The position numbers and the translations under genes are program-made. A DNA stretch of 36,529 nucleotides from Flavobacteriales bacterium (GTDB lineage Bacteria > Bacteroidota > Bacteroidia > NS11-12g > UBA955). Positions 15,794-25,321 of the stretch are shown here, piece by piece; positions within the stretch are counted from its first letter, which is position 1, and every line of letters starts with the position of its first letter. Under the pieces are notes generated by a model. It was not told the DNA's origin and made no database searches. It saw only the letters and a list, made by a program, of their open reading frames with translations. The stretch is taken from the NCBI GenBank assembly GCA_947447955.1, contig CANFLS010000027.1, positions 1-36,529 of the forward strand, in the 5' to 3' direction.

Positions 15794-17332
15794 ATGAGTC
15801 AAAAAATTTTAATTCTCGATTTCGGTTCGCAATACACGCAATTGATTGCGCGTAGACTGCGCGAATTGTTTGTTTATTGCGAAATTCACCCATTCAATCA
15901 TATTCCGGAAATAGACGATTCTGTAAAAGGAATTATTTTATCAGGAAGTCCTTGCTCTGTAAACGACAGTGACGCACCTGAAATTGATTTAACCCATTTA
16001 TTTTCAAAAGCCCCATTATTGGGAGTTTGTTATGGTGCTCAGTACATGGCAAAAGCTTTGGGTGGTGAAGTTGGAAAAAGCAAGCACAGAGAATATGGCC
16101 GTGCCATGATGCAACAAACTGGAGAAGCCAATGCATTGTTAGATGGTTTAAGCTACGAAAGTCAAGTATGGATGAGTCATGGGGATACTATTTTGAAACT
16201 CCCTGAAAACACTACGGTAATTGCCACCACATCGAGCATACCCGTTGCTGCTTTTGAAGTAACAGGACAAAAACATTTGACATTCGGAATTCAATTCCAC
16301 CCTGAAGTTTTTCATTCTACTGAAGGTTCTGCCATGTTAAAGAATTTTGCTTACAATATCTGTGGATGTTCTGGTGATTGGACCCCAGGTCATTTTATCG
16401 ATGAAATTGTTTTAGAATTACAAAATAAAATCGGACCCGAAGACCAAGTAATTTTGGGTCTATCTGGTGGTGTTGATTCATCTGTTGCCGGTTTATTGTT
16501 ACATAAAGCAATTGGAAATAGACTTCATTGCATTTTTATCAATAATGGATTATTGCGTAAAAACGAATTTGATTTGGTTCAAGAATCATATCAAGGTTTG
16601 GATTTGAATATTATTCCAATTGATGCATCTAAAAATTTCTATGATGCACTTGAGGGACTTACTGATCCTGAGGAAAAGAGAAAAGCCATTGGAAGGGTTT
16701 TTGTAGAAGTTTTCCAAGAGGAAAGCCTTAAAATAAAAGATGCCAAATGGTTGGCTCAAGGAACTATTTACCCTGACGTTATTGAAAGTGTGAGTGTGAA
16801 AGGTCCTTCAGCAACAATAAAAAGCCATCATAATGTAGGTGGATTACCAGAAAAAATGCACCTTAAAGTGGTTGAACCTTTAAGAAGTTTGTTCAAAGAC
16901 GAAGTTCGCAGAGTGGGAAGCGCTTTGGGATTGCCTGATAAATTACTAAATAGACACCCTTTTCCAGGTCCAGGTTTCGGAATCCGTATTTTGGGCGATA
17001 TTACAGAAGCAAAAGTAAAATTGCTTCAAGAAGCGGATTTCATTTACATGAACAAACTGCATGAATACGGTTGGTATGATAAAATATGGCAAGCTGGCTG
17101 TATTCTACTTCCAATTCAAAGTGTTGGCGTAATGGGCGATGAAAGAACTTACGAGCAGGTTGTTGCATTGCGCGCTGTTACCAGCACCGATGGCATGACC
17201 GCAGATTGGGTTCATATTCCATATGAAATTTTGGCTGATATATCAAACAGCATTATCAATCAAGTTCGTGGCATAAACAGGGTTGTTTACGATATAAGTT
17301 CTAAACCACCTGCAACCATAGAATGGGAATAA
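15794..17332 (+). CDS. guaA: GMP synthase (glutamine-hydrolysing)
   Basis: GuaA converts XMP to GMP using ATP and glutamine, the last step of guanine nucleotide synthesis. The 512-residue chain carries a class I glutamine amidotransferase domain with the triad Cys79 (GVCYGAQ), His169 and Glu171 (FHPEVFHS), then an ATP-pyrophosphatase domain with the PP-loop SGGVDSS at 224-230, and the C-terminal dimer/XMP-binding domain ending IEWE with [15 protein letters not shown]. All key residues are present and the length is standard. Two genes follow without space: the next starts 1 nt after the stop, and the one after overlaps it. guaA therefore appears to lead a three-gene transcript. Confidence 0.98.
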   Translation: MSQKILILDFGSQYTQLIARRLRELFVYCEIHPFNHIPEIDDSVKGIILSGSPCSVNDSDAPEIDLTHLFSKAPLLGVCYGAQYMAKALGGEVGKSKHREYGRAMMQQTGEANALLDGLSYESQVWMSHGDTILKLPENTTVIATTSSIPVAAFEVTGQKHLTFGIQFHPEVFHSTEGSAMLKNFAYNICGCSGDWTPGHFIDEIVLELQNKIGPEDQVILGLSGGVDSSVAGLLLHKAIGNRLHCIFINNGLLRKNEFDLVQESYQGLDLNIIPIDASKNFYDALEGLTDPEEKRKAIGRVFVEVFQEESLKIKDAKWLAQGTIYPDVIESVSVKGPSATIKSHHNVGGLPEKMHLKVVEPLRSLFKDEVRRVGSALGLPDKLLNRHPFPGPGFGIRILGDITEAKVKLLQEADFIYMNKLHEYGWYDKIWQAGCILLPIQSVGVMGDERTYEQVVALRAVTSTDGMTADWVHIPYEILADISNSIINQVRGINRVVYDISSKPPATIEWE

Positions 17333-17333
17333 T

Positions 17334-18458
17334 ATGAATAGATTTATCTTGCTTTTTATAGCTGTATTTTCATGTCCGTTGGCAAATTTGTATGCCCAAG
17401 GAAATGAGCACAATTTTAAAATTGGCATTCTGCTTCCATTTTCAACCAATGGTTCAGATAAAGAAAACAAAAATGCAGAAGCGATTTTTGATTATTACCA
17501 AGGTGCAAAATTGGCTTTGAATCAGTTAGAAAAAGAAGGATTTAAATCTACAGTTCAGGTTTGGGACTTGAATAAAGACTCACTAGAATTAGAAAAACTT
17601 TTTAAAAGCACAGAATTTCAAGGTTTAGACTTATTGATTGGCCCTATTAGTCAAAAATATGTAAACCAAATTTCAAAACGCCTAAAAAACTCAAGCACAA
17701 CTTGGGTTTCGCCTTTAAAATCTTTAAATCTACCTAATTCGCAGTTTAATCTAAACTTCTTCTCTCCTGATTCTTTGAGAATGAGAGGTTTGGGATATGC
17801 CCTATCTGATCAATTCAAATTTCATAAATATTGTTTGATTACGGATGGCTCTTCCCAATCTAAAAAGGATGCAAGCACGCTAAAATTTGTATTGCAGAGT
17901 TTATCTAAATCGAGAAAAATTAGCATCCACCAATTTTCGGGTACTACTTTTACTCCCCCATTGCCAATGAAAGACAGTGTAATTTGCATCAACACTTTCA
18001 GCAATCAAACTGCCAAAATTCAATTGGTAAAATTTGCTTCGGGTAAAGTAAACGACAAAAAAAATGCACCGAATAGAAATTCTACATTTATTGTTGGTCA
18101 TTTTAACTGGTATGAAAACTTGAGTCTTTCTCAAGACGCAAGCGAAGATAAAATCATTTATCCCGCTATAAATTTTTTAAACCAAGCAGATAGCAGCACA
18201 GCTGAATATACCAGATTGTATGTTGAGAAAAACTTTGGTGAACCGAGTAGATTTGCGTATCAAGGATATGATCAAATGTTGTTTCTTGGATATGGCCTTA
18301 TGTTTGGCGGAAACTCATTTTTACCCTCGTTGCCAAACTCAAACAGTGTGGGTTTCATAAATACCATTCGCCCATATAGAATTGGCAAACGCTTTTACAA
18401 CATAGGAGTTCGGTTAATTTCATTGGGAAATCACGATCAAAAATTATTTACAAATTGA
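17334..18458 (+). CDS. Exported periplasmic-binding-protein-like protein (type 1 fold)
   Basis: The 374-residue protein has a signal peptide (FILLFIAVFSCPLANLYAQ, cleavage after YAQ or thereabouts). The mature part resembles a type 1 periplasmic-binding or receptor-family-ligand-binding fold: KIGILLPFSTNG at the start, DYYQGAKLALNQLEKEGF, DLLIGPISQKYVNQIS and later a second lobe ending with YQGYDQMLFLGYGLMF. Related Bacteroidota proteins often carry LysM repeats before this domain; none are visible here. It lies 1 nt after guaA, an arrangement I recall from other Bacteroidota but cannot verify. There is no ABC permease nearby, so a transport role is not supported; a cell-envelope role is more likely. 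The ligand is unknown. Confidence 0.8.
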   Translation: MNRFILLFIAVFSCPLANLYAQGNEHNFKIGILLPFSTNGSDKENKNAEAIFDYYQGAKLALNQLEKEGFKSTVQVWDLNKDSLELEKLFKSTEFQGLDLLIGPISQKYVNQISKRLKNSSTTWVSPLKSLNLPNSQFNLNFFSPDSLRMRGLGYALSDQFKFHKYCLITDGSSQSKKDASTLKFVLQSLSKSRKISIHQFSGTTFTPPLPMKDSVICINTFSNQTAKIQLVKFASGKVNDKKNAPNRNSTFIVGHFNWYENLSLSQDASEDKIIYPAINFLNQADSSTAEYTRLYVEKNFGEPSRFAYQGYDQMLFLGYGLMFGGNSFLPSLPNSNSVGFINTIRPYRIGKRFYNIGVRLISLGNHDQKLFTN

Positions 18459-19540
18459 AATTTCTTAACGTTCAGATAAGCAATGCCTTAAATATTGTTA
18501 CACAATACCAAGGTATTGAACCTTTCCATTTGTATTTAAAAGGAATTTTTAAGCAAAATAAAAACTGGGGAAGTAAAGACAGAAAGAATTATAGAAATAT
18601 CTGTTATACTTTTTGGCGCTATTTTGATGTTTTACAATCACTTTCTACAGAAAGTAAACAACAATTCTTATTTGACTTTATTACTGGCGAAATTCAATCA
18701 TCACAAATTCAGACCAAGGCCTATGGGAAACTTGATATTTATATTTCAACCACAATTGACCAAAATCAATTAAACAGGTCATTTATTAACGAAGCTCCTG
18801 TGTTTTTCAGGGTATTAGATTCTTTTGAAAAACAATTTATAGAAGAAATTGAAACTTTAAACATTAAAACCGAATTGGTATTCAATAAGGTTTATAAATT
18901 CCAGGCTCAAGTTGATTTAACTCATTTTCTTGAAAATGGATATGGTTATATACAAGATTTATCCAGTCAATTGGCAATGGAAAAATTGTCAGAAAATGCG
19001 CCTTTAGATTTCGTTTGGGATTGCTGTTCTGGTGCAGGCGGAAAGAGCATCGATTTAATGTTGAAATCGCCAAAAACCAAGTTGTTTTGCAGCGATATGC
19101 GTCAATCTATCTTGGAAAATCTAAAATTGCGTTTTGAAACTTTGGGGCTAAATATCCCCCAAATACAAGAACTTGATTTATTAAAAGATTTAACCGGTTT
19201 AAACAACGGCTTTTACAACCAAAAACTCATTATTGCTGATGCACCTTGTACAGGAAGTGGCACTTGGAGAAGGAATCCAGAGAATTTAGCCTTTTTTACC
19301 CCCGATAAAATCACAACCTACTCGAAGATACAAGAAAGTATTCTGAATCGCTTAAATGACTTCGTAATGCAAAATGGATACATATTCTACATGACATGTT
19401 CTGTGTTTTCTCAAGAAAACGAAATCAACAGTAAATCATTTGCGGCTAAAAACAAATATCACATTGTTTTTGAAGAGTATTTTGGGGGATCAGAAATTGA
19501 CTCAGATATCATTTATGGGTGTCTGATGCAGAAAAAATAA
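18455..19540 (+). CDS. RsmB/NOP-family RNA (cytosine-5) methyltransferase
   Basis: The 361-residue enzyme should methylate carbon 5 of a cytosine in RNA, most likely 16S rRNA, using S-adenosylmethionine. The SAM-binding region reads DCCSGAGGKSIDL (the usual form is D.CAAPGGK), followed by CSDMRQSIL. Both catalytic cysteines of the family are present: motif IV DAPCTGSGTWRRNPE and motif VI YMTCSVFSQENEI. The N-terminal 100 or so residues form an RsmB-like RNA-binding extension. The start codon appears to be TTG at 18455, sharing bases with the TGA of the upstream gene (TTGA), a 4-nt overlap that suggests translational coupling. The target base cannot be told, so I assign no gene symbol. Confidence 0.88.
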   Translation: MKFLNVQISNALNIVTQYQGIEPFHLYLKGIFKQNKNWGSKDRKNYRNICYTFWRYFDVLQSLSTESKQQFLFDFITGEIQSSQIQTKAYGKLDIYISTTIDQNQLNRSFINEAPVFFRVLDSFEKQFIEEIETLNIKTELVFNKVYKFQAQVDLTHFLENGYGYIQDLSSQLAMEKLSENAPLDFVWDCCSGAGGKSIDLMLKSPKTKLFCSDMRQSILENLKLRFETLGLNIPQIQELDLLKDLTGLNNGFYNQKLIIADAPCTGSGTWRRNPENLAFFTPDKITTYSKIQESILNRLNDFVMQNGYIFYMTCSVFSQENEINSKSFAAKNKYHIVFEEYFGGSEIDSDIIYGCLMQKK

Positions 19541-19563
19541 AAGCTTCAATAACTTGAAGCTTT
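19540..19563. terminator. Hairpin terminator between convergent operons
   Basis: A perfect 10-bp inverted repeat (AAAGCTTCAA, loop TAAC, TTGAAGCTTT) begins at the last base of the methyltransferase stop codon and lies 24 nt from the fabH stop. It is short and AT-rich with only a brief T run, so it is likely but weaker than the others. Confidence 0.65.
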
Positions 19564-19586
19564 CTAAAATTGTTATGGAATGTAAT

Positions 19587-20585
19587 TTATTGTTCTGGAT
19601 CGTAAGCCCATTTCAAATAAATACTTCCCCAGGTAAATCCACCGCCAAAAGTACTTAAGATTAGGTTATCCCCTTTTTTGAATTGTTTTTCAAAATCGTA
19701 CATACACAACGGCAAAGTTCCAGAAGTTGTATTTCCGTATTTCTGAATATTCACAAGTACTTTTGATTTATCAAGTCCCATTCTTTCAGCTGTTGCATCA
19801 ATAATGCGCAAATTGGCTTGATGCGGAACCAACCAATCAACATCTTCACTAGTGAGGTTATTTCTTTCCATGATTTCATAACTTACGTCGGCCATATTCG
19901 TCACCGCAAATTTGAAAACTGTTTTTCCCTCTTGATAAACGTAGTGCATTTTTTTGTCGATGGTTTCATGCGTTGGAGGATTCATAGAACCACCAGCAGG
20001 TTGTATTAAGAATTGACGGCCACTTCCATCTACACGAAGAATAGAATCTTGAATTCCATATCCTTCAGTATTCGGTTCCATCAAAACGCAACCAGCACCA
20101 TCTCCAAAAATGATACACGTATTTCTATCGGTATAGTCAATAATTGCACTCATTTTATCTGCACCTACAACAATAATCTTTTTGTAAACTCCAGATGCAA
20201 TAAACTTAGAAGCTGTTTCTAAACTAAAAAGGAAACCCGAGCAAGCCGCCGAAACATCAAATCCCCAAGCATTTTTGGCACCAATTTTATCGGCAATAAC
20301 ATTTGCAGTAGCAGGGAAAATATAGTCACCTGTTACAGTACCACAAATAATTACATCAATTTCTAATGGATCTATGCCTTTTTTTGCAAGCATAGGAAGA
20401 ATAGCCGCAACAGCCAAATCACTGGTTGCTTTACCTTCTTCTTTTAATATATGTCTTTCTTCAATACCGGTTCTGGTTCTAATCCATTCATCGGTAGTAT
20501 CGATCATTTTTTCTAAATCGAAATTTGTAAGGATCGTTTCGGGAACATATCCTCCAACAGCAGTAATAGCAGCGTTTATTTTCAT
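19587..20585 (-). CDS. fabH: 3-oxoacyl-ACP synthase III (KAS III)
   Basis: FabH starts fatty-acid synthesis by condensing acetyl-CoA or a branched acyl-CoA with malonyl-ACP. The 332-residue protein has the full catalytic triad: Cys115 (DVSAACSGFLFS), His255 (LVPHQANLRI) and Asn285 (KYGNTTSGTLP). The GGGFTWGS motif near the C-terminus is also typical. It starts 2 nt after plsX and is last in yceD-rpmF-plsX-fabH, the conserved order that ties ribosome assembly to membrane lipid synthesis. Primer preference cannot be read; branched primers are common in this phylum. Confidence 0.97.
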   Translation of the reverse strand: MKINAAITAVGGYVPETILTNFDLEKMIDTTDEWIRTRTGIEERHILKEEGKATSDLAVAAILPMLAKKGIDPLEIDVIICGTVTGDYIFPATANVIADKIGAKNAWGFDVSAACSGFLFSLETASKFIASGVYKKIIVVGADKMSAIIDYTDRNTCIIFGDGAGCVLMEPNTEGYGIQDSILRVDGSGRQFLIQPAGGSMNPPTHETIDKKMHYVYQEGKTVFKFAVTNMADVSYEIMERNNLTSEDVDWLVPHQANLRIIDATAERMGLDKSKVLVNIQKYGNTTSGTLPLCMYDFEKQFKKGDNLILSTFGGGFTWGSIYLKWAYDPEQ

Positions 20586-20587
20586 TT

Positions 20588-21553
20588 TTAGTTTGATGCG
20601 TTCTGTTGATTCGCAATTTTTTGGAAAGCAGATTCAACACGAGCACAGAAGTTTGATTCCACAGAATTCTTACAAACTTCAACCATCTTCAAGAAGGTAT
20701 CCGCTTTAGAAATTCCGTGTCCCACCAAAACTGGAGCTTTAACACCTAAAACGAGGCCTCCACCATGATGTTTAAAATTAAACTGATTTAAGAATTCATC
20801 TTGTACACCACGTTTCATTAATTGGTAGTAAAAACCTTCTACCAATTTAATTACTACGTTTCCAGAAAAACCATCACAAACAATTACATCGGTTTCATCA
20901 CTAAAAATGTCACGTCCTTCAATATTACCAAAAAAGTTAATTTCAGGGGTGTTTCTTAGCAATTGGTTTGAAGCACGAGAAAGGATACTTCCTTTTTCAT
21001 CTTCTTCACCAATATTTAACAAACCAACAGATGGATTTTCGATTTTCTTTACTGCTTGAGCGTACAAAGATCCTAAGATAGCAAATTGTTGTAAATGTTC
21101 AGGTTTACAATCGGCATTTGCACCAACATCTAATAAAACTCCTGCTTTTCCACTAGGGCGTGGAATTGCAGAAGTTAAACAAGGGCGGTCAACACCCTCA
21201 ATAGGTTTTAAAATTTGAATTGAACCTACCAACATAGCACCGGTATTACCTGCACTAAAGAAGGAATCAATTTTTTTATCAGCCAAATATTCAAATCCAA
21301 CAGAAATACTAGAATCACGTTTTCCAGCTAAAGCTTTAACAGGATGTTCACTCATCTCAATTACTTGAGAACAGTGAACAATTGTGATACCAGATAAATC
21401 TAAATTCTCTTGTTTGGCGATGTTTTCGATATCAGATTGAACGCCAAACATCACTAGCTCAACAGATGGAAATTCAGCTTTCGCTAGAACAGCTCCTTTG
21501 ATTGCTTCTAATGGGGCGTAATCACCGCCCATTGCGTCAATACCGATTCTCAT
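20588..21553 (-). CDS. plsX: Phosphate acyltransferase PlsX
   Basis: PlsX converts acyl-ACP and phosphate to acyl-phosphate, the donor for PlsY in phosphatidic acid synthesis. The 321-residue chain opens with RIGIDAMGGDYAP, the family signature, and contains MSEHPVKALAGKRDSSI, SAGNTGAML, VLLDVGANADCKPEHL and VCDGFSGNVVIKLVEG, all in the usual order. The length is standard. It is placed 2 nt after rpmF and 2 nt before fabH, so the three are surely one transcript. Confidence 0.97.
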   Translation of the reverse strand: MRIGIDAMGGDYAPLEAIKGAVLAKAEFPSVELVMFGVQSDIENIAKQENLDLSGITIVHCSQVIEMSEHPVKALAGKRDSSISVGFEYLADKKIDSFFSAGNTGAMLVGSIQILKPIEGVDRPCLTSAIPRPSGKAGVLLDVGANADCKPEHLQQFAILGSLYAQAVKKIENPSVGLLNIGEEDEKGSILSRASNQLLRNTPEINFFGNIEGRDIFSDETDVIVCDGFSGNVVIKLVEGFYYQLMKRGVQDEFLNQFNFKHHGGGLVLGVKAPVLVGHGISKADTFLKMVEVCKNSVESNFCARVESAFQKIANQQNASN

Positions 21554-21555
21554 TA

Positions 21556-21741
21556 TTATGCGTCGTTACGGCCTTTCATAACCTTAACTCCACGGTAAGT
21601 ACCGGTAAGAAGGTTAACACGATGATACAAAGAAACGTCACCAGTTACAGGATCTGCAATCATTGGACGAACTTCTAATTTGTCATGTGTACGACGTTTG
21701 TCGCGGCGTGTTTTCGATATTTTTCGTTTAGGATGTGCCAT
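21556..21741 (-). CDS. rpmF: 50S ribosomal protein L32, zinc-free form
   Basis: The 61-residue protein begins [19 protein letters not shown], the strongly conserved basic N-terminus of L32. There is no cysteine in the chain, so the zinc ribbon (two CXXC pairs) of many L32 proteins is absent; this is usual for Bacteroidota. It lies 17 nt after yceD and 2 nt before plsX. Confidence 0.97.
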   Translation of the reverse strand: MAHPKRKISKTRRDKRRTHDKLEVRPMIADPVTGDVSLYHRVNLLTGTYRGVKVMKGRNDA

Positions 21742-21758
21742 AAGCTATTTTCTCTTTA

Positions 21759-22295
21759 TTATTTTATTATTGTTTTCAATTTTTCCCATCTTGGATCTAC
21801 TTGCGTTTCACCTTGATTTATGTGCTCTAATTTTTTTAACATTACTTCATCGCAAGGTTTAACTTCTAGATCATCGCAATTCTTTATCATAGGTAAAGCC
21901 ATTAATGAAGATTCATAAACAGCTTGAGCTATATTCACTTTGAATTCAACTGGATTTAAATAAACTACATCAGTGGTCAAATCTATGATTTCATTTTCAT
22001 TATTCTCATGATTTGAATTCAAATGGTAAATTATTTTAAACTCAGCTTCTATAGGTAAACCAATTTTCGACAAACAACGGTCACAACTATCTAAAATAAC
22101 ACCTGAAGTAAATAAATCAGCTATCATTAAGTTGCCATTTCGTTCAATATCCAATTCAACCGTTAAATCGGCTTCTTGTATATCGTGATTGTCAAAATGC
22201 TCAAAGAACGTTTTGTCCAATTGATAATCGAATTGATGTTTGCCATCTTGTAGCTTTACAAACTCTACGGCTAAATATTCAATATCAAAGGACAT
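21759..22295 (-). CDS. yceD: YceD/DUF177 family protein
   Basis: Members of this family are needed for normal 23S rRNA accumulation in E. coli and plants and are almost always found beside rpmF, as here. The protein is 178 residues from the ATG at 22295. An ATG-like start 21 nt upstream (22316) would fall inside the predicted -7 box (22314-22321), so the shorter start is preferred. The family cysteines are present: DSCDRCLSKIGLPIEAEF in the middle and a second pair in KNCDDLEVKPCDEVML near the C-terminus. The sequence in between (NPVEFKVNIAQAVYESSLMALPM) is the conserved helix before the second pair. The biochemical role is unsettled. Confidence 0.9.
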   Translation of the reverse strand: MSFDIEYLAVEFVKLQDGKHQFDYQLDKTFFEHFDNHDIQEADLTVELDIERNGNLMIADLFTSGVILDSCDRCLSKIGLPIEAEFKIIYHLNSNHENNENEIIDLTTDVVYLNPVEFKVNIAQAVYESSLMALPMIKNCDDLEVKPCDEVMLKKLEHINQGETQVDPRWEKLKTIIK

Positions 22296-22313
22296 ATTTA
22301 TTAAAACGAACTG

Positions 22314-22344
22314 CAAAAGTACATAATTTTCAAATAAATTCCAA
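22314..22344 (-). promoter_or_regulatory. Promoter of the yceD-rpmF-plsX-fabH operon
   Basis: On the minus strand TTG (22344-22342) is followed after 20 nt by TACTTTTG (22321-22314), an exact TAnnTTTG match. The transcript should begin near 22307, giving a leader of about 12 nt to the ATG at 22295. Confidence 0.65.
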
Positions 22345-22373
22345 TTATATATTAGAATTTTATACGAACTTCA

Positions 22374-22403
22374 TAAAAAAAGGGCTGTTAAAACAGCCCT
22401 TTT
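22374..22403 (-). terminator. Rho-independent terminator after gldN
   Basis: An 11-bp perfect inverted repeat (AAAAGGGCTGT/ACAGCCCTTTT) with a 4-nt loop is followed on the minus strand by an extended T run (seven in all). It lies 22 nt after the gldN stop and ends the T9SS operon before the yceD promoter. Confidence 0.88.
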
Positions 22404-22424
22404 AAAATTATAAAATGTTATCTA

Positions 22425-23486
22425 TTAATACTCCCAAAGGTCGTGCTCAAAGATGAAAAGGTCGTTCTTGATTTTATCAGACTCTAGTAACAAAGCTACA
22501 GGATCTTCTCTAAACTCATTCTTTTCAGCCAAATAAGCATTATCAAAGTCAGTAGTTTTAACAATATAACTGTCAAACAATCTGTGAACATTGATATGTT
22601 GATCCCAATTTAAACGCATTGCATCGTTATAACGATTAAATACTTGTGACTTAGCCAATGTTGGTCTACAATCATCCATTTTCAACCAGAAAGGCTTTTG
22701 TGGACTTGAGATAGTTACACCATTGATGGTCATTTTCTTGTCACGCACTGGAGCAATACCAATAATAATTGGTTTCATTTCACCGTGTTTATAATCAAAC
22801 ACCCAGTCTTCCATGATTTCAAACTTACGAATATCGTTCCATTTGAATATAATAGGAACTAAAGAATCGTGATAGTTAGATTCATCAGATGCATCATAGT
22901 TATTAATATCTACATCAGCATTCAAAACTGGTACTGATTCAGTTTCACTTGTAGATGCCATAATTCCTTCTGGAGTAATTAAAGATCTGAATGAATCTGA
23001 ATAGTAAGCCCTACATAAACCCTTTGTTCCTAAATCCCAAAATATTTGAGTTACAGGATTTCTAGGCCATGTCCAAGATTTGTTTAATTTTTGACGCAAG
23101 TCAATAATACGCCATACTCTTCTACTGAATTTAATATCAGCATGACGCAAATATGGTCGAGGAACAAATTCACCTTCAAGAAGAGTTAAATTAGTATCTT
23201 GGTTAACGTACTCTGGCTCGTAATGAGCTTTTGCAGTATCATTATAATGGATACCAATTGTAACAACAGCTGCTGCTGGAGCAGCAACAACAGGCTCAGG
23301 TGTAGTTGCAGTAGCTGTAGCACCTTTACCTTTTGCATTCACATTTACGGTAGCCGTAGCACCTGGCTTTTTCATTTTACCTTGTGAAGCTGCGGGTTCA
23401 GAAGAACCCCATCCACCACCCCAATCTTGGGCCGAAACCGAACCAATAAGAAGTGTACTAAAAGCGATTAATATTACTCGATTCAT
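22425..23486 (-). CDS. gldN: Type IX secretion / gliding motility protein GldN (PorN)
   Basis: GldN is a periplasmic protein that binds the GldK lipoprotein ring of the type IX secretion system. The 353-residue chain starts with a signal peptide (ILIAFSTLLIGSVSAQ). Next comes a Gly/Trp patch (DWGGGWG) and an Ala/Thr/Val/Pro-rich low-complexity stretch (about residues 35-75) that is variable in the family. The conserved domain follows (from about 95), with RPYLRHADIKFSRRVWRIIDLRQKLNK, TKGLCRAYYSD, and a C-terminal FEHDLWEY. It lies 12 nt after gldM and is the last gene of the cluster, before a strong terminator. Confidence 0.95.
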   Translation of the reverse strand: MNRVILIAFSTLLIGSVSAQDWGGGWGSSEPAASQGKMKKPGATATVNVNAKGKGATATATTPEPVVAAPAAAVVTIGIHYNDTAKAHYEPEYVNQDTNLTLLEGEFVPRPYLRHADIKFSRRVWRIIDLRQKLNKSWTWPRNPVTQIFWDLGTKGLCRAYYSDSFRSLITPEGIMASTSETESVPVLNADVDINNYDASDESNYHDSLVPIIFKWNDIRKFEIMEDWVFDYKHGEMKPIIIGIAPVRDKKMTINGVTISSPQKPFWLKMDDCRPTLAKSQVFNRYNDAMRLNWDQHINVHRLFDSYIVKTTDFDNAYLAEKNEFREDPVALLLESDKIKNDLFIFEHDLWEY

Positions 23487-23498
23487 AATTTTTATATT

Positions 23499-25286
23499 TT
23501 ATTTAATTTGAGCACCAGCATTTTCCAACAATACTGGAATTTTATTTGGTCCTACAGCCCTAACATCTGAGAATTGTACAAAGTCACCAGATCCTAATAA
23601 ACCTAACACAGATTTAATTGGTTCTAAACTTGCACTATTTCCATTGATAGTTTTTGGTCCACCAGTTCTTCTACCCAATGCAGTAAACTTATAGCTTAAT
23701 ACTTGGAAACGAACACCTTCATAAACAAAGTTATCTAAAACAGCAGAAGCAGAAGGTTGTAATTTCAATGCCTCTACAGAAATAGCACCCGCAAATTCAA
23801 TAGCTCCACATTTGAAACGTGGCTTTGGAACTGGCTTCACTTTAAAGTTTTTAGTTCCCATTGGCTTCATTCTTCCATCAGGTAGTTTAGCAGCTACTTG
23901 AATTTGACAATCACCCATTTTCTTAGGAATATTCACTTTATATTTACCTTTTGAACCAGAGATTGTAGCATTGGTTGCTTGTCCAACATTTGTAACTGAA
24001 CCATCACCTTTGATTACACATCCAACGATTCTAGCTGAAACATTTGCAGGATCTACACCACCAACTGAAATTGAAATAGGATTTTCTAATCCTTCATACA
24101 ATACATTTAGTGCGTCAGCAGAAATAGCAGCTGAAGGTGCAAATGCTGTAAATTCAGCTTGTGCATCTTTCACTTCTTCTCCACCACCTGGTTTAGGAAC
24201 AATGATTTTCACATTCAAAGGATTAGTACCAGCAGATTGAGGGGTAACTTTATATTTACCTACACCATTTTCAACTGGAACAGAAGCTCCGTTAACTGTA
24301 ATTCTCATTTCAGCTTTTGAATTATAAGCAGCCAATAAGATATCAGCTTCATATGTTTGACCTGTTACAACAGCACCTGTTTTAGCAGATACCACCGGTA
24401 TAATTGCATCAAATTTAAAATCCGCAGCACTTACAGATTCAGCCAATACTTGACAAATTTCTGTTTCAAGAATTTTAGCATCATTTTCAATTTTACTCAA
24501 CATTGCAAATACTGCTGCAAGAGGAGTACTATGCATATAGACTTCAGCCCAAGACAATTCTTTACCTTCATGATCCACAACAGGACCAGAAGCAGCATTG
24601 AATGGATCTTTAACTGTTCCCGCAGACAATGTAGATTTCAAAGCGATGTCGCTTAAACGACCTTTTAAGAATTCTTCAGTTTCTTTGTTTTTAGCTAAAT
24701 TTTTATCACCCATAGCCTTTTTAACTAAGTTCAATAATTCAACGCGTGTTTTATTGATATCAGCTTCTAAGTCTTTTCCTCTTTTTCCAGCTAATTCCTC
24801 GTTAAAATAACGAACATGATCATCCAAATTATCACCTGAAACCAATTCAGGCATATCGCCGTTTTTCATAACAACCCAAGGATATTGTGCTGTTTCAACG
24901 TAATCAGCTTTATGCTCTTCGTCAATTTTGAAGGCTAATTTAGGATCACCTGTATTTGGATCAACTGAACCTTGTGAATATCTTAACAATTCAGTTTTAA
25001 TTCTGTGAATGTTGTCTACGAATGATTTTGTAGTCTTATTCGCATTCTCACAATAACCTAAGGCAGCTTTTGCACCTAAGTTGTTATCTTGCGCTGTTTT
25101 TTTCAAATTATCAACAATCTTGTTAGTTTTCACTTCAATATTGCTGGTAGATTTTTTCAAAGAATTATCTAAAACTGTAAATGCCAATAAAATTTCTTTT
25201 GTAACATTTAATGCGAGAAGCGCTGTTAACACGAGATACATCATGTTAATCATCTTCTGCCTTGCCGACAATTTACCACCTGCCAT
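23499..25286 (-). CDS. gldM: Type IX secretion / gliding motility protein GldM (PorM)
   Basis: GldM forms, with GldL, the inner-membrane motor of the type IX system, and its long periplasmic arm transmits force to the GldK/GldN ring. The N-terminus MAGGKLSARQKMINMMYL with Arg9 precedes a single membrane helix (MYLVLTALLALNVTKEILLAF), as in the family. The periplasmic part is 560 residues, with an N-terminal helical bundle (about 40-230) and then beta-rich Ig-like domains. At 595 residues it is longer than the roughly 515 of Flavobacterium johnsoniae GldM as I recall it. It starts 35 nt after gldL. Confidence 0.96.
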   Translation of the reverse strand: MAGGKLSARQKMINMMYLVLTALLALNVTKEILLAFTVLDNSLKKSTSNIEVKTNKIVDNLKKTAQDNNLGAKAALGYCENANKTTKSFVDNIHRIKTELLRYSQGSVDPNTGDPKLAFKIDEEHKADYVETAQYPWVVMKNGDMPELVSGDNLDDHVRYFNEELAGKRGKDLEADINKTRVELLNLVKKAMGDKNLAKNKETEEFLKGRLSDIALKSTLSAGTVKDPFNAASGPVVDHEGKELSWAEVYMHSTPLAAVFAMLSKIENDAKILETEICQVLAESVSAADFKFDAIIPVVSAKTGAVVTGQTYEADILLAAYNSKAEMRITVNGASVPVENGVGKYKVTPQSAGTNPLNVKIIVPKPGGGEEVKDAQAEFTAFAPSAAISADALNVLYEGLENPISISVGGVDPANVSARIVGCVIKGDGSVTNVGQATNATISGSKGKYKVNIPKKMGDCQIQVAAKLPDGRMKPMGTKNFKVKPVPKPRFKCGAIEFAGAISVEALKLQPSASAVLDNFVYEGVRFQVLSYKFTALGRRTGGPKTINGNSASLEPIKSVLGLLGSGDFVQFSDVRAVGPNKIPVLLENAGAQIK

Positions 25287-25321
25287 GTTTGTTTTCCTTT
25301 ATAATGTGGTATAAATGTAAA

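Noticed and set aside
23270..23390. Short repeated Ala/Thr/Val codons in gldN as a possible repeat element
   Set aside because: They encode a low-complexity Ala/Thr/Pro linker in frame, which is variable in this family; no mobile or regulatory repeat is implied.
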